NCBI RefSeq assembly: GCF_018612915.1
Contig: NZ_JAGGRL010000004.1
Coordinates: 124,001-188,000 of the forward strand
Length of the DNA: 64,000 nt
Source of the DNA: Stenotrophomonas sp. ISL-67
Lineage (GTDB): Bacteria > Pseudomonadota > Gammaproteobacteria > Xanthomonadales > Xanthomonadaceae
Direction: 5' to 3'
The number at the start of each line of letters is the position of its first letter. The stretch's first letter is position 1. Shown piece by piece: positions 26,935-36,268 of the stretch. The notes beneath the pieces are model-generated. The model had not been told where the DNA came from, did not search any database, and worked only from the letters and a program-made list of their open reading frames with translations. A program made the position numbers and the translations under genes.

Positions 26935-27123
26935 CCCCACGGTCCGGTGGGTTTCATGCGGCACCCGACGATCCGTAGACAGCGCCGTCCGCCACGCGTC
27001 ATCTCAGTGGTTGTTTCTGACCCGCTTCGGGCGCATGTGCAGATGAATTGTTCAGGCTGACCCGTGTAGCGGGCGGCTCGGCGCTTGGTGTTCCTGCGGT
27101 AAATCCGGCGACAATTCGTTCCG

Positions 27124-28473
27124 ATGAACAAGGACAGCCACCCGGGAAGAATGGATCGTTACCAGCAGATCGTTGAACTGTCGGATACCTGCATCAAGGA
27201 ACTTGACCTGGATGGAGTGATCGTTGACATCAACGACAGCGGGTTGAAGCTGTTGGGCGCCACGCATCCGTCGCAGGTGATGGGCAAGGTCTGGCGGGAT
27301 TTCTGGCCCGTCGAGACGCGCCCCGTTGTGGAGAAAGCGCTTGCCGAGGCGGTGGCTAATGGCCGCGCCCAGTTTGAAGCCTTGGGCATGGATTTCCACG
27401 GTTCGATGCGGGACTGGCGGGTCAAGATCGGTGCGCTGCAGGTGTCCGGCCAGGTGGTGGGGCTGATTGCGGTCAGCTCGGACGTGACCGCACGCAACGC
27501 GGCGCTGGCCGCTGCGGGGGTGCTGGGTGCGTCGTTCGACGCGAAGATCGAGGCGGTAGACGCGCAGCTGGCCCATGCGGCCCGGCGCGAAGCCGGCCTG
27601 ATCAACGACCTTCGCAGCAGCCATTCGCGCCTGGTGGCGACCAACATGGCGTATCAGGAGTTGGAGGTCCGGCATTTCGCGGCGGCGCGCAACCTCGACT
27701 TCGCGCTTGCGGCGCGGCGCGCGGCTGAAGTGATCGCCGAACACGCACAGAAGGGCGAGGCGGTGGGCCAGCTGCTCGCCGGCGTGGTGCATGACCTCAA
27801 CAACTTCCTGCAGTCGGCTACCACGGCCATTGATCTGGTGCTGGCAAGCGACGAGCTGGGTGCCCGCAATACCGATCTGCTGACGGTCGCGGAGAGTGCC
27901 TTGGAACAGGGTGCGGAGATGTCGCAACGGCTGGTGGGGTTTGCCCGCCAGCATCCGTACCACCCGGAGTCGGTCGAGCTTGCGGCGCTGGTGCAGACGA
28001 TGCGGCCGCTGCTGGTGCACGCGGTGGATTCACGCGCGCAATTGGAGATCGATACCTGCGATTCGGGCTGCTGCGCGATGGTGGACCGCAACACGCTGGA
28101 GCGCGCGCTGCTCAACCTGGTGGTGAATGCCCGCGACGCATGCACGCCGAAGGATGTCATCCGCATCACCACCGGCCAGCGCACGGTGCCACCGGGACCA
28201 GACGGCGGCGCCCGGGTCCCGGGTGAGTACGTCACCCTGACGGTGACCGATACCGGCGCCGGCATGGCCCCGGACGTGCTGGCCCGCGTGTTCGAGGTGT
28301 ACTTCACCACCAAGCCGCCTGGCGAAGGCTCCGGCCTGGGCCTGCCGCAGGTGCATAGCGCGGTGCGCCAAGCCGGCGGTTTCGTGGAGATCATTTCCTC
28401 CCCGGGCGAGGGCGCGAGATTCGAGCTGGCGCTGCCGCGGGTGAATAGGGAGCAGGCGACGCTCGTGCGCTAG
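27124..28473 (+). CDS. PAS-domain sensor histidine kinase
   Basis: The product (449 aa) has no membrane segments and should be cytoplasmic. A PAS domain spans ~10-125 (IKELDLDGVIVDINDSGLKLLG). A helical linker follows, then the dimerisation H-box GVVHDLNNFLQS (His about residue 222), the N-box LLNLVVNARDACTP, and G-boxes VTDTGAGM and GEGSGLGLPQV. It should autophosphorylate on His in response to an unknown cue. No response regulator is adjacent, so it is an orphan kinase. The H-box HDLNN is of the type used by hybrid-like kinases of the HPK4 class. Confidence 0.9.
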   Translation: MNKDSHPGRMDRYQQIVELSDTCIKELDLDGVIVDINDSGLKLLGATHPSQVMGKVWRDFWPVETRPVVEKALAEAVANGRAQFEALGMDFHGSMRDWRVKIGALQVSGQVVGLIAVSSDVTARNAALAAAGVLGASFDAKIEAVDAQLAHAARREAGLINDLRSSHSRLVATNMAYQELEVRHFAAARNLDFALAARRAAEVIAEHAQKGEAVGQLLAGVVHDLNNFLQSATTAIDLVLASDELGARNTDLLTVAESALEQGAEMSQRLVGFARQHPYHPESVELAALVQTMRPLLVHAVDSRAQLEIDTCDSGCCAMVDRNTLERALLNLVVNARDACTPKDVIRITTGQRTVPPGPDGGARVPGEYVTLTVTDTGAGMAPDVLARVFEVYFTTKPPGEGSGLGLPQVHSAVRQAGGFVEIISSPGEGARFELALPRVNREQATLVR

Positions 28474-28540
28474 CGCCGGGGCTACGTTGTATTACGGGGC
28501 CCAGGATCATGGATTGCACCGTCGTCGTGAGTAGCAAGGT

Positions 28541-29569
28541 TCAGCGCCGTCGGGCGTTGCTCCAGATCGCTCCGCTGGACTCGTAGGCAAGGTCGAGTTC
28601 ATCGCGCGAGGCCGCAGGCGTAGCGTCGGCAGCAGGCTGCGCACGGTCATTTGAGGCCGCCATGAACGAAGACAGTTCCCGTGCAACGCCAGCGTCGCGC
28701 AGGATGCGGCGATGGCCCAGCCCACGGGTGGTTGCAAGCCTGGCGTTCGGCCAGGTGCGAAGGATGGCTTGTGCGTGCTGCACGGGCACTTCCTTGTCCT
28801 GCAGGTCGTGCAGGACCAGCAGCGGGCGTTGCTGCTGTTGCGGAATGTTGGCGATGTCGAGGTAGGACCATGGGTGCCCGAGCCAAGCCTGCACCCTGGC
28901 GCGGAATGCATCGACAACGGCTGGAGCCGCTGAGATGGCGCGGGCGTAACTGTTGATTGCGGTCGACGGCAGGGCGAAGGGCGCAATGAAGGCAAGCCGC
29001 GGCGGCGGGCGCCACCCCTCGCGCATTGCCAATGCGACCACGGCGCAACCTCCCGAATGGGCAACCACCCCGTACAGCGCCGGTTCGCGGGCCGCCACGA
29101 CACGCACGGCTTCGGCCATTTCAAAGAAGGTCACGCGCTTGCCGCCCAAGCGGCTGGGCGCCGAAGCGCCGTGCGCGGGTGCATCGAAGGCGACCACCCG
29201 GAATCCCTGTCTGCGCAGCGGGGCCACGAGCGAACACAGCTGGCCGGCGTTCCCGCCCCAGCCGTGCACCAGCAGGATGGTCGGCCCGCTGTCACCCCAG
29301 GCCCAGCCGGCCACGGGGCGACGGTGTACGTCGAACGTGAGCGGCGTTGCACTGTCGAGCCAAGCCTGGTCGGTATCGACCGGTCTGGTCCTGGGTGCCG
29401 AGAACCACAGATGGTCCATCCATCTCGCGGCGTGGCGAACACTGATGCGACCCAGTACGCGCATTGCCGCGCGCAGCAGGCTCAATCGCAGGTTGGGCTT
29501 GAGCCAGGGGGCGGCGGTTTCAGGCGCAGCAGGCGCGTGTGGCTGCGCGGGGCACGTGTGCTCGTTCAA
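28541..29569 (-). CDS. Alpha/beta hydrolase
   Basis: The product (342 aa) has an alpha/beta hydrolase fold: the oxyanion strand ILLVHGWGGNAGQ, VVAFDAPAHGAS, the nucleophile elbow VVAHSGGCAV (Ser), the acid in LHDLQDKEVP and the base in TRGLGHRRIL. The catalytic triad is complete. It has no signal peptide. The substrate, an ester or amide, is unknown. The C-terminal 40 residues are polar and probably disordered. It is transcribed towards the histidine kinase gene (convergent). Confidence 0.85.
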   Translation of the reverse strand: MNEHTCPAQPHAPAAPETAAPWLKPNLRLSLLRAAMRVLGRISVRHAARWMDHLWFSAPRTRPVDTDQAWLDSATPLTFDVHRRPVAGWAWGDSGPTILLVHGWGGNAGQLCSLVAPLRRQGFRVVAFDAPAHGASAPSRLGGKRVTFFEMAEAVRVVAAREPALYGVVAHSGGCAVVALAMREGWRPPPRLAFIAPFALPSTAINSYARAISAAPAVVDAFRARVQAWLGHPWSYLDIANIPQQQQRPLLVLHDLQDKEVPVQHAQAILRTWPNARLATTRGLGHRRILRDAGVARELSSFMAASNDRAQPAADATPAASRDELDLAYESSGAIWSNARRR

Positions 29570-29692
29570 GGTGGTTTCCTGGTGACCACGCGGGAGCGGC
29601 GTGACAAGGGAAATGCTAGTCGCCCGAGCGGATGAACATAATTGGCGCGGCCGCCAGATCGCTGGGCAATCCGGCCAGCACCCAGCAGAGGC

Positions 29693-30676
29693 TCAGAACA
29701 CCTTGTGGTCGGGCGTCTGGAATTTCCGGCGGAATACGGCCGGTGTGAGATGCGTGCGCCGTGCGAACAGGCGTGAGAACGTGGAGACGTCGTGGTAACC
29801 AACCTCCATGGCAACCTGCGCCACGCTCAAGGTGGTGGTTTCGAGCAGATGCCTGGCCCGCTCCACCCGCAGGTCCTGCAGCAGTTCCAGCGGCGACTGT
29901 CCGGTTTCGGCGCGGAACCGGCGCAGCAGGGTCCTGTTCGATAGATGGAAGGTGGCCGCCAGCGCAGCCAGTTCGTAGCGCTCGGCCAGGCGCGTTGCGA
30001 ACCAGCTGGCTGCGGTGCGTGCGATGGATTCGTGGCGTTTTGGCCGTAGCCGCGCATCCAGGTAAGGTGCCTGGCTGCCGCGATTGCCGTCGATGAGGCT
30101 GAACCGGCCTACTGCCCGGGCCAGGCTTGAGCCTGCGCGGTCACGGATGAGCTGCAGTGCCAGCTCGCCATAAGCGGTGAATGCACCGCAGGTGATGATG
30201 CTTCCATCGCGCACCAGCATGGCGTCGCGCAGTACGTCCACATCCGGGTAGCGTCGCGACATTTCGTCGGCGAAGGCCCACGCGGTGGTGGCACGCCGAC
30301 CGGCCAGTACGCCGGCCTCGGCCAGCAGCAGACTGCCACCGCAGATTGCCGCGACGCCATGCTGGTCGGCGGCGCTGCGGATCAGCGCTTTTTCATCTTC
30401 CAGATGGGACAGCGCTGCGTCCATATCCTGGAATGAATTGAAGTCGAAGGCGGGCACGACGAGCAGATCGAAGCGGCCGGGCGCGCCGACCGACATGCGC
30501 ACGTTGCCCGCCAGGCGCACCTCGCCCTCCCGGGCGCCGATGATGGTGACGGAGAACGGCGGCGGTGCATCCGGCAAACGCGCCGCGCTCAGGCGGTTGG
30601 CCACCAGCAACAGATCGGACAGGCCCAGCACCTCGGCCCCCATGCAGCCGTCATAGGCAAGGATGGCAACGCGCAT
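29693..30676 (-). CDS. GlxA-type transcriptional regulator (DJ-1/PfpI plus AraC domains)
   Basis: The product (327 aa) starts at MRVAILAYDGCMGAEVLGL with an agaggg site upstream. Residues ~1-190 form a DJ-1/PfpI-like domain with the elbow GVAAICGGSLLLAEAG (Cys present). The C-terminal ~100 residues are an AraC DNA-binding domain (LSNRTLLRRFRAETGQSPLELLQ, VAMEVGYHDVSTFSRLFAR). Such proteins activate amino-acid or small-molecule catabolic genes, often divergent neighbours; the divergent gene here encodes a membrane protein of unknown role. The ligand is unknown. Confidence 0.88.
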   Translation of the reverse strand: MRVAILAYDGCMGAEVLGLSDLLLVANRLSAARLPDAPPPFSVTIIGAREGEVRLAGNVRMSVGAPGRFDLLVVPAFDFNSFQDMDAALSHLEDEKALIRSAADQHGVAAICGGSLLLAEAGVLAGRRATTAWAFADEMSRRYPDVDVLRDAMLVRDGSIITCGAFTAYGELALQLIRDRAGSSLARAVGRFSLIDGNRGSQAPYLDARLRPKRHESIARTAASWFATRLAERYELAALAATFHLSNRTLLRRFRAETGQSPLELLQDLRVERARHLLETTTLSVAQVAMEVGYHDVSTFSRLFARRTHLTPAVFRRKFQTPDHKVF

Positions 30677-30866
30677 GAACAGGCCCTCTGGTCGTCGATG
30701 CTGCAAGTGTGGCGATCTCGCCACACGGATCAAGCCCTGCAATGACGTCGCGAGCCTGATTGGCGATGGCCGCCACGCGATTGGCCGGATCGCCCTCGTT
30801 GGCAATTCACGCGTCTTGTACATGCGCGGGGCCACAACAGTGCAACGGGCGGCGGAGAATTGAGTG

Positions 30867-31382
30867 ATGGTGGAAAGCGGTACGCTGGTTTACCTGGCCT
30901 ACGGCCTTTATCTGCTCTGGCTCCTTGCGGGTACCGGGGACTTCCATCTGCACCGGCGTACCCATCTGCCTGTGACCTCGGGCGTTCGCGAGAGCGCACT
31001 ACATGGGGCGCAGCTGGCCTGCGTGGGTGCTGGCGTGCTGGCGTGGCTGTCCTTTGTGCCTAACCGCCTGCTCGGTACGGTGCTGGTTGCGTTGGCGGCG
31101 GTGCACGTCCTGCTGGCTTACTGGGACACGGCCAGCGCCGATGGCGTGCGCCGCATCGCGCCGGTGGAGCAGCACGTTCACAGCGTGCTGGACGCCTGCC
31201 CGTGGGTCTTCGCAGTGGGCGTTCTTGTCATGGCCGACGCCGGCTGGCAGTGGGTCTGGCAGCCCCGCGCCCTTTCAGTCTGGATAGCGCTGGTTGTCCC
31301 GGCGGGCGTGCTGACCGTGCTGCCCTGGCTGCTTGAGTTCGCCGCCGCTGCGAAGTGCCGCCGCATGAAGATGAACCTGTAG
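30867..31382 (+). CDS. Integral membrane protein, function unknown
   Basis: The product (171 aa) has four to five hydrophobic segments (LVYLAYGLYLLWLLAG, GAQLACVGAGVLAWLSFV, LGTVLVALAAVHVLLAYW, WVFAVGVLVMADAGWQW, SVWIALVVPAGVLTVLPW) and a basic C-terminus. A ggag site lies nine bases before the ATG; a GTG one codon earlier is equally spaced. It contains scattered His residues (DFHLHRRTH, VEQHVHSVLD) but no recognised motif. It is divergent from the GlxA-type regulator, which could control it. Confidence 0.65.
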   Translation: MVESGTLVYLAYGLYLLWLLAGTGDFHLHRRTHLPVTSGVRESALHGAQLACVGAGVLAWLSFVPNRLLGTVLVALAAVHVLLAYWDTASADGVRRIAPVEQHVHSVLDACPWVFAVGVLVMADAGWQWVWQPRALSVWIALVVPAGVLTVLPWLLEFAAAAKCRRMKMNL

Positions 31383-31699
31383 CGGCGCGCCCGCAGCGCA
31401 ATCAGGTCGGTGCCGGCACCAGATCGAGGAGTAGGAAGCCCGTCCACACCTCTACCGCTGCCGTGAGCTCGATCTCCGGTTGCCGAAAGCATCCGTCCTT
31501 GATCGGCGGAAATCTGGCTCATGGGCCGTGTGCGAAGACGCTTCCCGCGCGCCAGAGGTCGCAGACGACACTTCCAGGTGTCTCAAAGCGATTATCTCTC
31601 CACTACACAGTGTGGGATCAGGTTTTTGAATTGGACAGAGCCGATGCGCTGGTTGAGTTTGGCCTCGCGGAATCCGCCGCTGTTCGACGTAAGGTGCGC
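31383..31699. other. Intergenic stretch, nothing recognised
   Basis: About 320 bases without a convincing gene. Frames through it are biased in composition (Ser/Arg-rich) and have no ribosome sites. Its base composition is less GC-rich towards the right end, as in the small gene that follows. Confidence 0.4.
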
Positions 31700-31969
31700 A
31701 TGACTGTTTTTGTTTTTCGAAATCCCACCGTTGCGCTTTGGATATTGAGAAGGCTGGGGAGCTCCTCTTCGTCAAGCTATCCTCGGGTGCCGTTTTCAGC
31801 CATTCTGCTCATCAACGCGTTCGAGTTCATGGCCTCGTGGGGATCCTTCTTCTTGGCGTACAGCGCGCTGTTTGATGGCCGTTTCAGCTTTTTTTGGGTA
31901 ATGGCTATAGCGGTACTCGGCTCCTTGACGTATGGCCTGCTGGTTGCGTGCTCTGTCAGGTATCCATAG
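31700..31969 (+). CDS. Small two-helix membrane protein, hypothetical
   Basis: A possible gene of 89 codons with an aaggtg site before the ATG. Two hydrophobic helices are predicted (FSAILLINAFEFMASWGSFF and FFWVMAIAVLGSLTYGLLVA), preceded by a polar stretch with a run of Ser. The codon use is less GC-rich than in core genes. I recognise no family. It could be the remnant of a longer gene, since the frame stays open upstream. Confidence 0.4.
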   Translation: MTVFVFRNPTVALWILRRLGSSSSSSYPRVPFSAILLINAFEFMASWGSFFLAYSALFDGRFSFFWVMAIAVLGSLTYGLLVACSVRYP

Positions 31970-32193
31970 CGATTGGCGATGCTCGCGAGTCACAGCCGCC
32001 GATGCGCATGATGGGCGCGACGTTCTGTTGGCCGAACACGGCCCTGGCGTTGGCGCTGAACTGGGCATCGAACTCTTCTGGGCTGACCTGGGACGAGTCG
32101 TTGATGGAGTTCAGGCCGGCGGTAGGCGGTGGGCGGGAAATGGCATCTTGATTGCGCGGAACCAATCAGAAGGCGGTGCGTGCACGCCGGCGT

Positions 32194-33285
32194 CTAGAAC
32201 AAACTTCCCTGCGGCGAATCCTCGCGCGGCGGCAGCGGCCGCACGAACTTCGTGCAATCCAGCTTCGGCCAATGGCTGTTCTGCGCATCGAAGCCCAGCC
32301 GCTTGCGGGCAAGCTTGAAGCGGCTGGAAAGCAAATCGGCGTAGACGCCTTCGCCGCGCATACGGGTGCCGAACTCGCTGTTGTAATCCTTGCCGCCACG
32401 CAGCTGGTTGATGGTGCTCATCACGTGCGCGGCGCGGTCGGGGTGATGCGTATCGAGCCAGTCGCGGAACAGGGGCGCCACTTCCAATGGAAGGCGCAGC
32501 AGCACGTAACCGGCGGTACTGGCGCCGGCGTCGCGTGATGCTTCGAGCACTGCTTCCAGTTCCGCATCGTTGATCCAGGGAATCACCGGGGCCACCATCA
32601 CGCCCACCGGAATGCCGGCGTCGTGCAGGCGACGCATGGCGCGCAGGCGCGCGTGTGGGGCCGATGCGCGCGGCTCAAGGCGCGCCGACAGATGCGGGTC
32701 CAGCGAGGTCACCGAGAAGTGCACGCTGACCAGGTTCTTCTCCGCCAGCGGGGCGAGCAGGTCGATGTCGCGCTCGACGAGGGCATTCTTGGTGATGAGC
32801 GAGAACGGGTGCTGGGTTTCCAGCATCACTTCGATCAGCTGGCGGGTGAGTTTCAGCTTGCGCTCGATCGGCTGGTAGGCATCGGTGTTGATGCCTAGTG
32901 CGATGGGTTGCGGGGTGTAGGCGGGCCGCGAGAGTTCCTTGCGCAGCAGCTGCGGGGCGTTGGTCTTGGCGAACAGCTTGGTTTCGAAGTCCAGGCCGGG
33001 GGAGAGGTTGAGGAAGGCGTGTGAGGGACGGGCGAAACAGTATGAGCAGCCGTGTTCGCAGCCTCGGTAGGGGTTCACCGATTGGCTGAAGCCTACGTCG
33101 GGGGATTTGTTGCGGCTGATGATGCTGCGCGCGGTTTCGGCGCGCACTTCGGTGCGCAGGCGCGGGGCGGCGAATTCTTCGCTGGTTTCCGGTTCCCAGC
33201 CGTCGTCCATGGCTTCGCTGACCGTTACTTCGAAGCGGCCTGCGAGGTGCGTGGTGGAACCACGGCCTTTGATTGCGATACCCAT
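32194..33285 (-). CDS. PA0069 family radical SAM protein
   Basis: The product (363 aa) has the radical SAM cluster motif CEHGCSYCFA near residue 75, preceded by NPYRGC, and the core strands PIALGINTDAYQPIERK and VSVHFSVTSLD. It resembles SplB/PA0069-type proteins, which bind a 4Fe-4S cluster and S-adenosylmethionine; the reaction is not established. In Pseudomonas aeruginosa PA0069 is reported as a LexA-regulon member, and here a LexA-type palindrome lies 80-100 bases upstream, which suggests DNA-damage induction and perhaps a DNA-repair role. The N-terminal extension before residue 40 is poorly conserved in type. Confidence 0.85.
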   Translation of the reverse strand: MGIAIKGRGSTTHLAGRFEVTVSEAMDDGWEPETSEEFAAPRLRTEVRAETARSIISRNKSPDVGFSQSVNPYRGCEHGCSYCFARPSHAFLNLSPGLDFETKLFAKTNAPQLLRKELSRPAYTPQPIALGINTDAYQPIERKLKLTRQLIEVMLETQHPFSLITKNALVERDIDLLAPLAEKNLVSVHFSVTSLDPHLSARLEPRASAPHARLRAMRRLHDAGIPVGVMVAPVIPWINDAELEAVLEASRDAGASTAGYVLLRLPLEVAPLFRDWLDTHHPDRAAHVMSTINQLRGGKDYNSEFGTRMRGEGVYADLLSSRFKLARKRLGFDAQNSHWPKLDCTKFVRPLPPREDSPQGSLF

Positions 33286-33364
33286 TGCGTTGAGGCTATC
33301 GGTTGGGTGTCTCAGGGGTTGAGACGTTGAGCGGGACAGGGTGGAGGCCTTTGCGGCGCTCTTG

Positions 33365-33384
33365 GGTTAGTAGTATTACTAACC
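33365..33384. promoter_or_regulatory. LexA-type box (ttag-N6-tacta)
   Basis: A perfect 8-base inverted repeat (ggttagta / tactaacc, four-base centre) that fits the Xanthomonadales LexA consensus TTAG-N6-TACTA. It lies 80-99 bases upstream of the radical SAM gene start. The other side has no convincing gene, although a strong ribosome site (ggaggaaagcgga) precedes an ATG at 33406 whose frame looks non-coding. Confidence 0.65.
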
Positions 33385-33501
33385 ACAGGCCCGGAGGAAA
33401 GCGGAATGTGCGGCCCTGTTGGGTTTGGGCTGAATCGTTCGGGTTTGTTCCCCAGGGTTATCCACAGGGGGACCAGGTGCGTTGTTGGAGTGCGCGAAAG
33501 G

Positions 33502-33525
33502 CATCCGGGCAGGGCCCGGATCTAC
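33502..33525 (-). repeat. SMAG-type palindrome
   Basis: catccgggcagggcccggat followed by ctac (GTAG on the minus strand), in the 345-base spacer between the radical SAM and pdxJ genes. A single perfect DnaA-type box (ttatccaca) lies nearby at 33460-33468, probably by chance. Confidence 0.65.
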
Positions 33526-33578
33526 GTGATTGCGCAGGAACAGATGCGTTGGGCATGCCGCACGGTTGTGCAGTGCGT

Positions 33579-33602
33579 GGGCCGAGCAACGGCCGGCGCT
33601 AC
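33579..33602 (-). repeat. Degenerate SMAG-type palindrome
   Basis: gggccgagcaacggccggcgctac: one arm differs from the standard ggccggccaacggccggc form. It lies just downstream of the pdxJ 3' end. Confidence 0.65.
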
Positions 33603-33630
33603 CGATGCGGCGCCAGCGACCGCCGGGTGG

Positions 33631-34374
33631 TCAGAGCAGGGCGAGATAGCCCCTTACCGTGGTGTCCAGGCCCGTGTATAGGGCTTCGCTGATGAGGGCG
33701 TGGCCGATGGAGACTTCGAGGACGTTCGGGACCGTTTGCAGGAAATCACGGAGGTTTTCCTGGGAAAGGTCGTGGCCTGCGTTGACGCCGAGGCCGGCGG
33801 CCTGGGCGCGGCGGGCGGCGTCGGCGAACAGGGCGAGCATGACGGTGGCGTCGCCTGCGGCGTGCGCGTCGGCGTAGGGGCCGGTGTAGAGCTCGATGCG
33901 GTCGGCGCCAATTGCTGCCGCCTGGGCGAGGTCGGGGTTGCCGGCGTCCACGAACAGGCTGACCCGGCAGCCGTAACGCTTCAGCTCTGCGATCAATGGG
34001 CGCAGGCGCTCGGCGTCGCGGCTGAAGTCGAAGCCATGGTCGGAGGTGAGCTGGCCTTCGCTGTCGGGCACCAGGGTGGCCTGGGCCGGGCGGGTCTGCG
34101 CGCACAGTGGCAGCAGGCCGGGGTAACCGGGGCGCGGCGGGGCGAACGGGTTGCCTTCGATGTTGAATTCCACGCCGCGCGCGGTGGTCAGCGCGGAGAG
34201 CGCGAGCACGTCTTCGGCGTGGATATGCCGGCGGTCGGGGCGTGGGTGCACGGTGATGCCGTGGGCGCCGGCGTCCAGGCAGGCGGTGGCGGCCTGCAGT
34301 ACGTCAGGGTCCTGGCCGCCGCGCGAATTGCGCAGGACGGCGATCTTGTTCACGTTGACGCTGAGGTGGGTCAT
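33631..34374 (-). CDS. pdxJ: Pyridoxine 5'-phosphate synthase
   Basis: The product (247 aa) starts [20 protein letters not shown] and is a TIM barrel that condenses 1-deoxyxylulose 5-phosphate with 3-amino-2-oxopropyl phosphate to form pyridoxine phosphate (DXP-dependent vitamin B6 pathway). Visible motifs are [49 protein letters not shown] and [11 protein letters not shown], with the catalytic His and Glu residues intact. Its ATG overlaps the stop of the upstream small membrane gene in an ATGA, so translation is coupled. Confidence 0.95.
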   Translation of the reverse strand: MTHLSVNVNKIAVLRNSRGGQDPDVLQAATACLDAGAHGITVHPRPDRRHIHAEDVLALSALTTARGVEFNIEGNPFAPPRPGYPGLLPLCAQTRPAQATLVPDSEGQLTSDHGFDFSRDAERLRPLIAELKRYGCRVSLFVDAGNPDLAQAAAIGADRIELYTGPYADAHAAGDATVMLALFADAARRAQAAGLGVNAGHDLSQENLRDFLQTVPNVLEVSIGHALISEALYTGLDTTVRGYLALL

Positions 34375-34655
34375 AGGCTCGGGGGAAGGTCGTTCGGGTC
34401 GCGGTCGGCTTCGCGGCGGGCCTGGGCCTGCTCGCGCAGCCGGCGCAGCTCGGCGGGGTCGATCGCGTTGTAGATGTCGTGGGTGCCGGCGGCATCGCGC
34501 TGGCTGCCGCCGAAGCTGGCCTGGTAACGGCCGCGGATCCAGGCCAGCAGGAACAGCAGTGCGCCGGCCAGCCACAGCATCATCATGCCGGTGGACGGTG
34601 TCTTGATGGCGAAGGTGAAACAGCCCAGCGACAGCAGCAGGAACAGCCAATACAT
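34371..34655 (-). CDS. Small membrane protein upstream of pdxJ
   Basis: The frame gives 94 aa from the ATG at 34655, with ggggag seven bases upstream; an in-frame ATG two codons earlier is too close to that site. Two hydrophobic helices ([33 protein letters not shown]) are followed by a charged tail ([17 protein letters not shown]). The family is unknown; it is translationally coupled to pdxJ by a four-base overlap. A role in B6 metabolism is not supported by any motif. Confidence 0.7.
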   Translation of the reverse strand: MYWLFLLLSLGCFTFAIKTPSTGMMMLWLAGALLFLLAWIRGRYQASFGGSQRDAAGTHDIYNAIDPAELRRLREQAQARREADRDPNDLPPSL

Positions 34656-34720
34656 TGTCATTCTCCCCGTTGACCTGCGCAGTGTAGCGCCGGGGCAGGG
34701 CGGGGTTCCACGTGGGGCGG

Positions 34721-36190
34721 CTACAGCAGGGGCGAAGCCAGGCGGGCAAACGCCTCGGGCACGCGGTGCAGCCAGAGCGAGCGGCGGCGGTCGTCGCGTA
34801 CCGGGCTGGCGGCGGCGAATTCGGCCGCCAGGATCTTCTCCAGTTCCGCCACGCATGCGTCGTTGCTGATCATCATGGAGAGCTCGAAGTTGAGCCGGAA
34901 GCTGCGGTGGTCGAAGTTGGCGCTGCCGGCAATGCACACGTCGTGGTCAGCAATGAAGGCCTTGGTGTGCAGCATGCGCGGGCCGTATTCGTAGATCTTG
35001 ACCCCGGCCTGCAGCAGTTCGTCGAAGTAGGAGCGCGCGGCCTGGGTGACGAACCAGGAGTCGCTCATCTTGGGCACCAGCAGGCGCACATCCAGGCCGC
35101 CGAGTGCGGCGGAGGTCAGTGCCATGCGCGCGGCTTCGCCGGGCACGAAGTAGGGCGTGACCAGCCACACGCGTTCGCGTGCTTCGTGGATGGCGGCGAC
35201 CTGCAGGCGGTGGATGGTTTCCCACGACGAGTCCGGGCCCGATACCAGCACCTGCGCGTCGATCGCGCCGTCCTGGCGGCCGGGCATGTCGTTGGGCCAC
35301 AGCTGGGCGATGTTGAAGCGTTCCTTCGGCTCGCCGGTGGCATAGATCCAGTCTTCGATGAAGACCAGCTGCAGGCTGCGCACGACGTGGCCGGCCAGGC
35401 GCATGTGCAGGTCGCGGTAGGCATCGGGCCGACGGCTTTCGTCTTCTTCGTCGGTGATGTTGATGCCACCGGTAAAGGCGACGCGGCCGTCGATCACCAC
35501 CAGCTTGCGGTGGGTGCGCATGTTCATCCACGGCCGTTTGAATGGCTTGAGCAGTTGGCGCGGATGGAACCACGCGACTTCGGCACCTGCTTCAAGCAGT
35601 GGCTTGAGGAAGGCGCTGCGGATGCTTGAGGAGCCCACTGCATCCAGCAGGAGGCGCACACGCACGCCGGCGAGGGCACGCTCGACCAGGGCGTCGCGCA
35701 GCGCGGTACCGGCGTGGTCGGGATTGAAAATGTAGTACTCCACGTGCAGGTGGTCGCGTGCCTGGGCCACTGCCTTCAACAGGGCGGCGTAGGTCTGCGC
35801 GCCATCCACCAGCCACTCCACTTCCGTCGCCGAGCTGGGCGCCAGGCCCGTGGTGGCCTGGGCGATCTTGGCCAGCTCGGTGCAGTCGTCATCGGGCGGG
35901 CACACGCTGCTGTAGTGCTCCATGCCGGAGCGTGCGCGGCCCCGGCGCAGGCGCTGCCGCTTCACTTTCTGCGGGCCCAGCAGGTAGTACACGAACAGCC
36001 CCAGGTAGGGCAGCGCGGCCAGCGACAGGATCCAGCTGAGGGTAGCCACCGGTTCGCGCTTCTGCAGCATGATCCAGCCGATCAACCACAGCAGGTACAG
36101 CACGTAGGCGGCAATCAGCAGTGGGCGCAGGTGTGGAACGGCGTCCAGCCAGTGGAGCCAGTCGGCAAGCGCGGGGTAGGTGGCAAGCAT
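34721..36190 (-). CDS. cls: Cardiolipin synthase, phospholipase D family
   Basis: The product (489 aa) has two N-terminal membrane helices ([41 protein letters not shown]) and two HKD motifs, [16 protein letters not shown] and [18 protein letters not shown], each with the full HxK-x4-D. It makes cardiolipin at the inner membrane from phosphatidylglycerol. The length is normal. It lies between the exb operon terminator and the pdxJ pair, on the same strand. Confidence 0.93.
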   Translation of the reverse strand: MLATYPALADWLHWLDAVPHLRPLLIAAYVLYLLWLIGWIMLQKREPVATLSWILSLAALPYLGLFVYYLLGPQKVKRQRLRRGRARSGMEHYSSVCPPDDDCTELAKIAQATTGLAPSSATEVEWLVDGAQTYAALLKAVAQARDHLHVEYYIFNPDHAGTALRDALVERALAGVRVRLLLDAVGSSSIRSAFLKPLLEAGAEVAWFHPRQLLKPFKRPWMNMRTHRKLVVIDGRVAFTGGINITDEEDESRRPDAYRDLHMRLAGHVVRSLQLVFIEDWIYATGEPKERFNIAQLWPNDMPGRQDGAIDAQVLVSGPDSSWETIHRLQVAAIHEARERVWLVTPYFVPGEAARMALTSAALGGLDVRLLVPKMSDSWFVTQAARSYFDELLQAGVKIYEYGPRMLHTKAFIADHDVCIAGSANFDHRSFRLNFELSMMISNDACVAELEKILAAEFAAASPVRDDRRRSLWLHRVPEAFARLASPLL

Positions 36191-36206
36191 GCGCGGATCA
36201 TAGCTG

Positions 36207-36239
36207 GAAAAAAAGCGCCCCTGTTTCCAGGGGCGCTTT
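36207..36239 (-). terminator. Rho-independent terminator of the exbB-exbD1-exbD2 unit
   Basis: Twelve-base perfect stem (aaagcgcccctg / caggggcgcttt) with a four-base loop; on the minus strand it is followed by seven T residues. It lies 30 bases after the exbD2 stop and before cls, separating the two units. Confidence 0.9.
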
Positions 36240-36268
36240 CCAGTCGCGTCATGACTTGGTATTGCGTC

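Noticed and set aside
31956..32165. Minus-strand open frame of 69 codons
   Set aside because: No ribosome site, and no recognisable pattern beyond a short hydrophilic segment. It could be a fragment, but support is too weak.
33460..33468. Single perfect DnaA box (ttatccaca)
   Set aside because: Isolated, 12 kb from the origin, with no AT-rich element or neighbouring boxes; probably chance.
33406..33681. Plus-strand open frame of 91 codons with a strong ribosome site, downstream of the LexA-type box
   Set aside because: The product has no hydrophobic core pattern, runs through two GTAG repeats and into the 3' end of pdxJ on the other strand. Composition looks like non-coding GC-rich DNA.
34704..34717. 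parS-like gttccacgtggggc upstream of cls 3' end
   Set aside because: The right arm has lost symmetry (gtgggg in place of gtggaa), and it lies 10 kb from the other sites.
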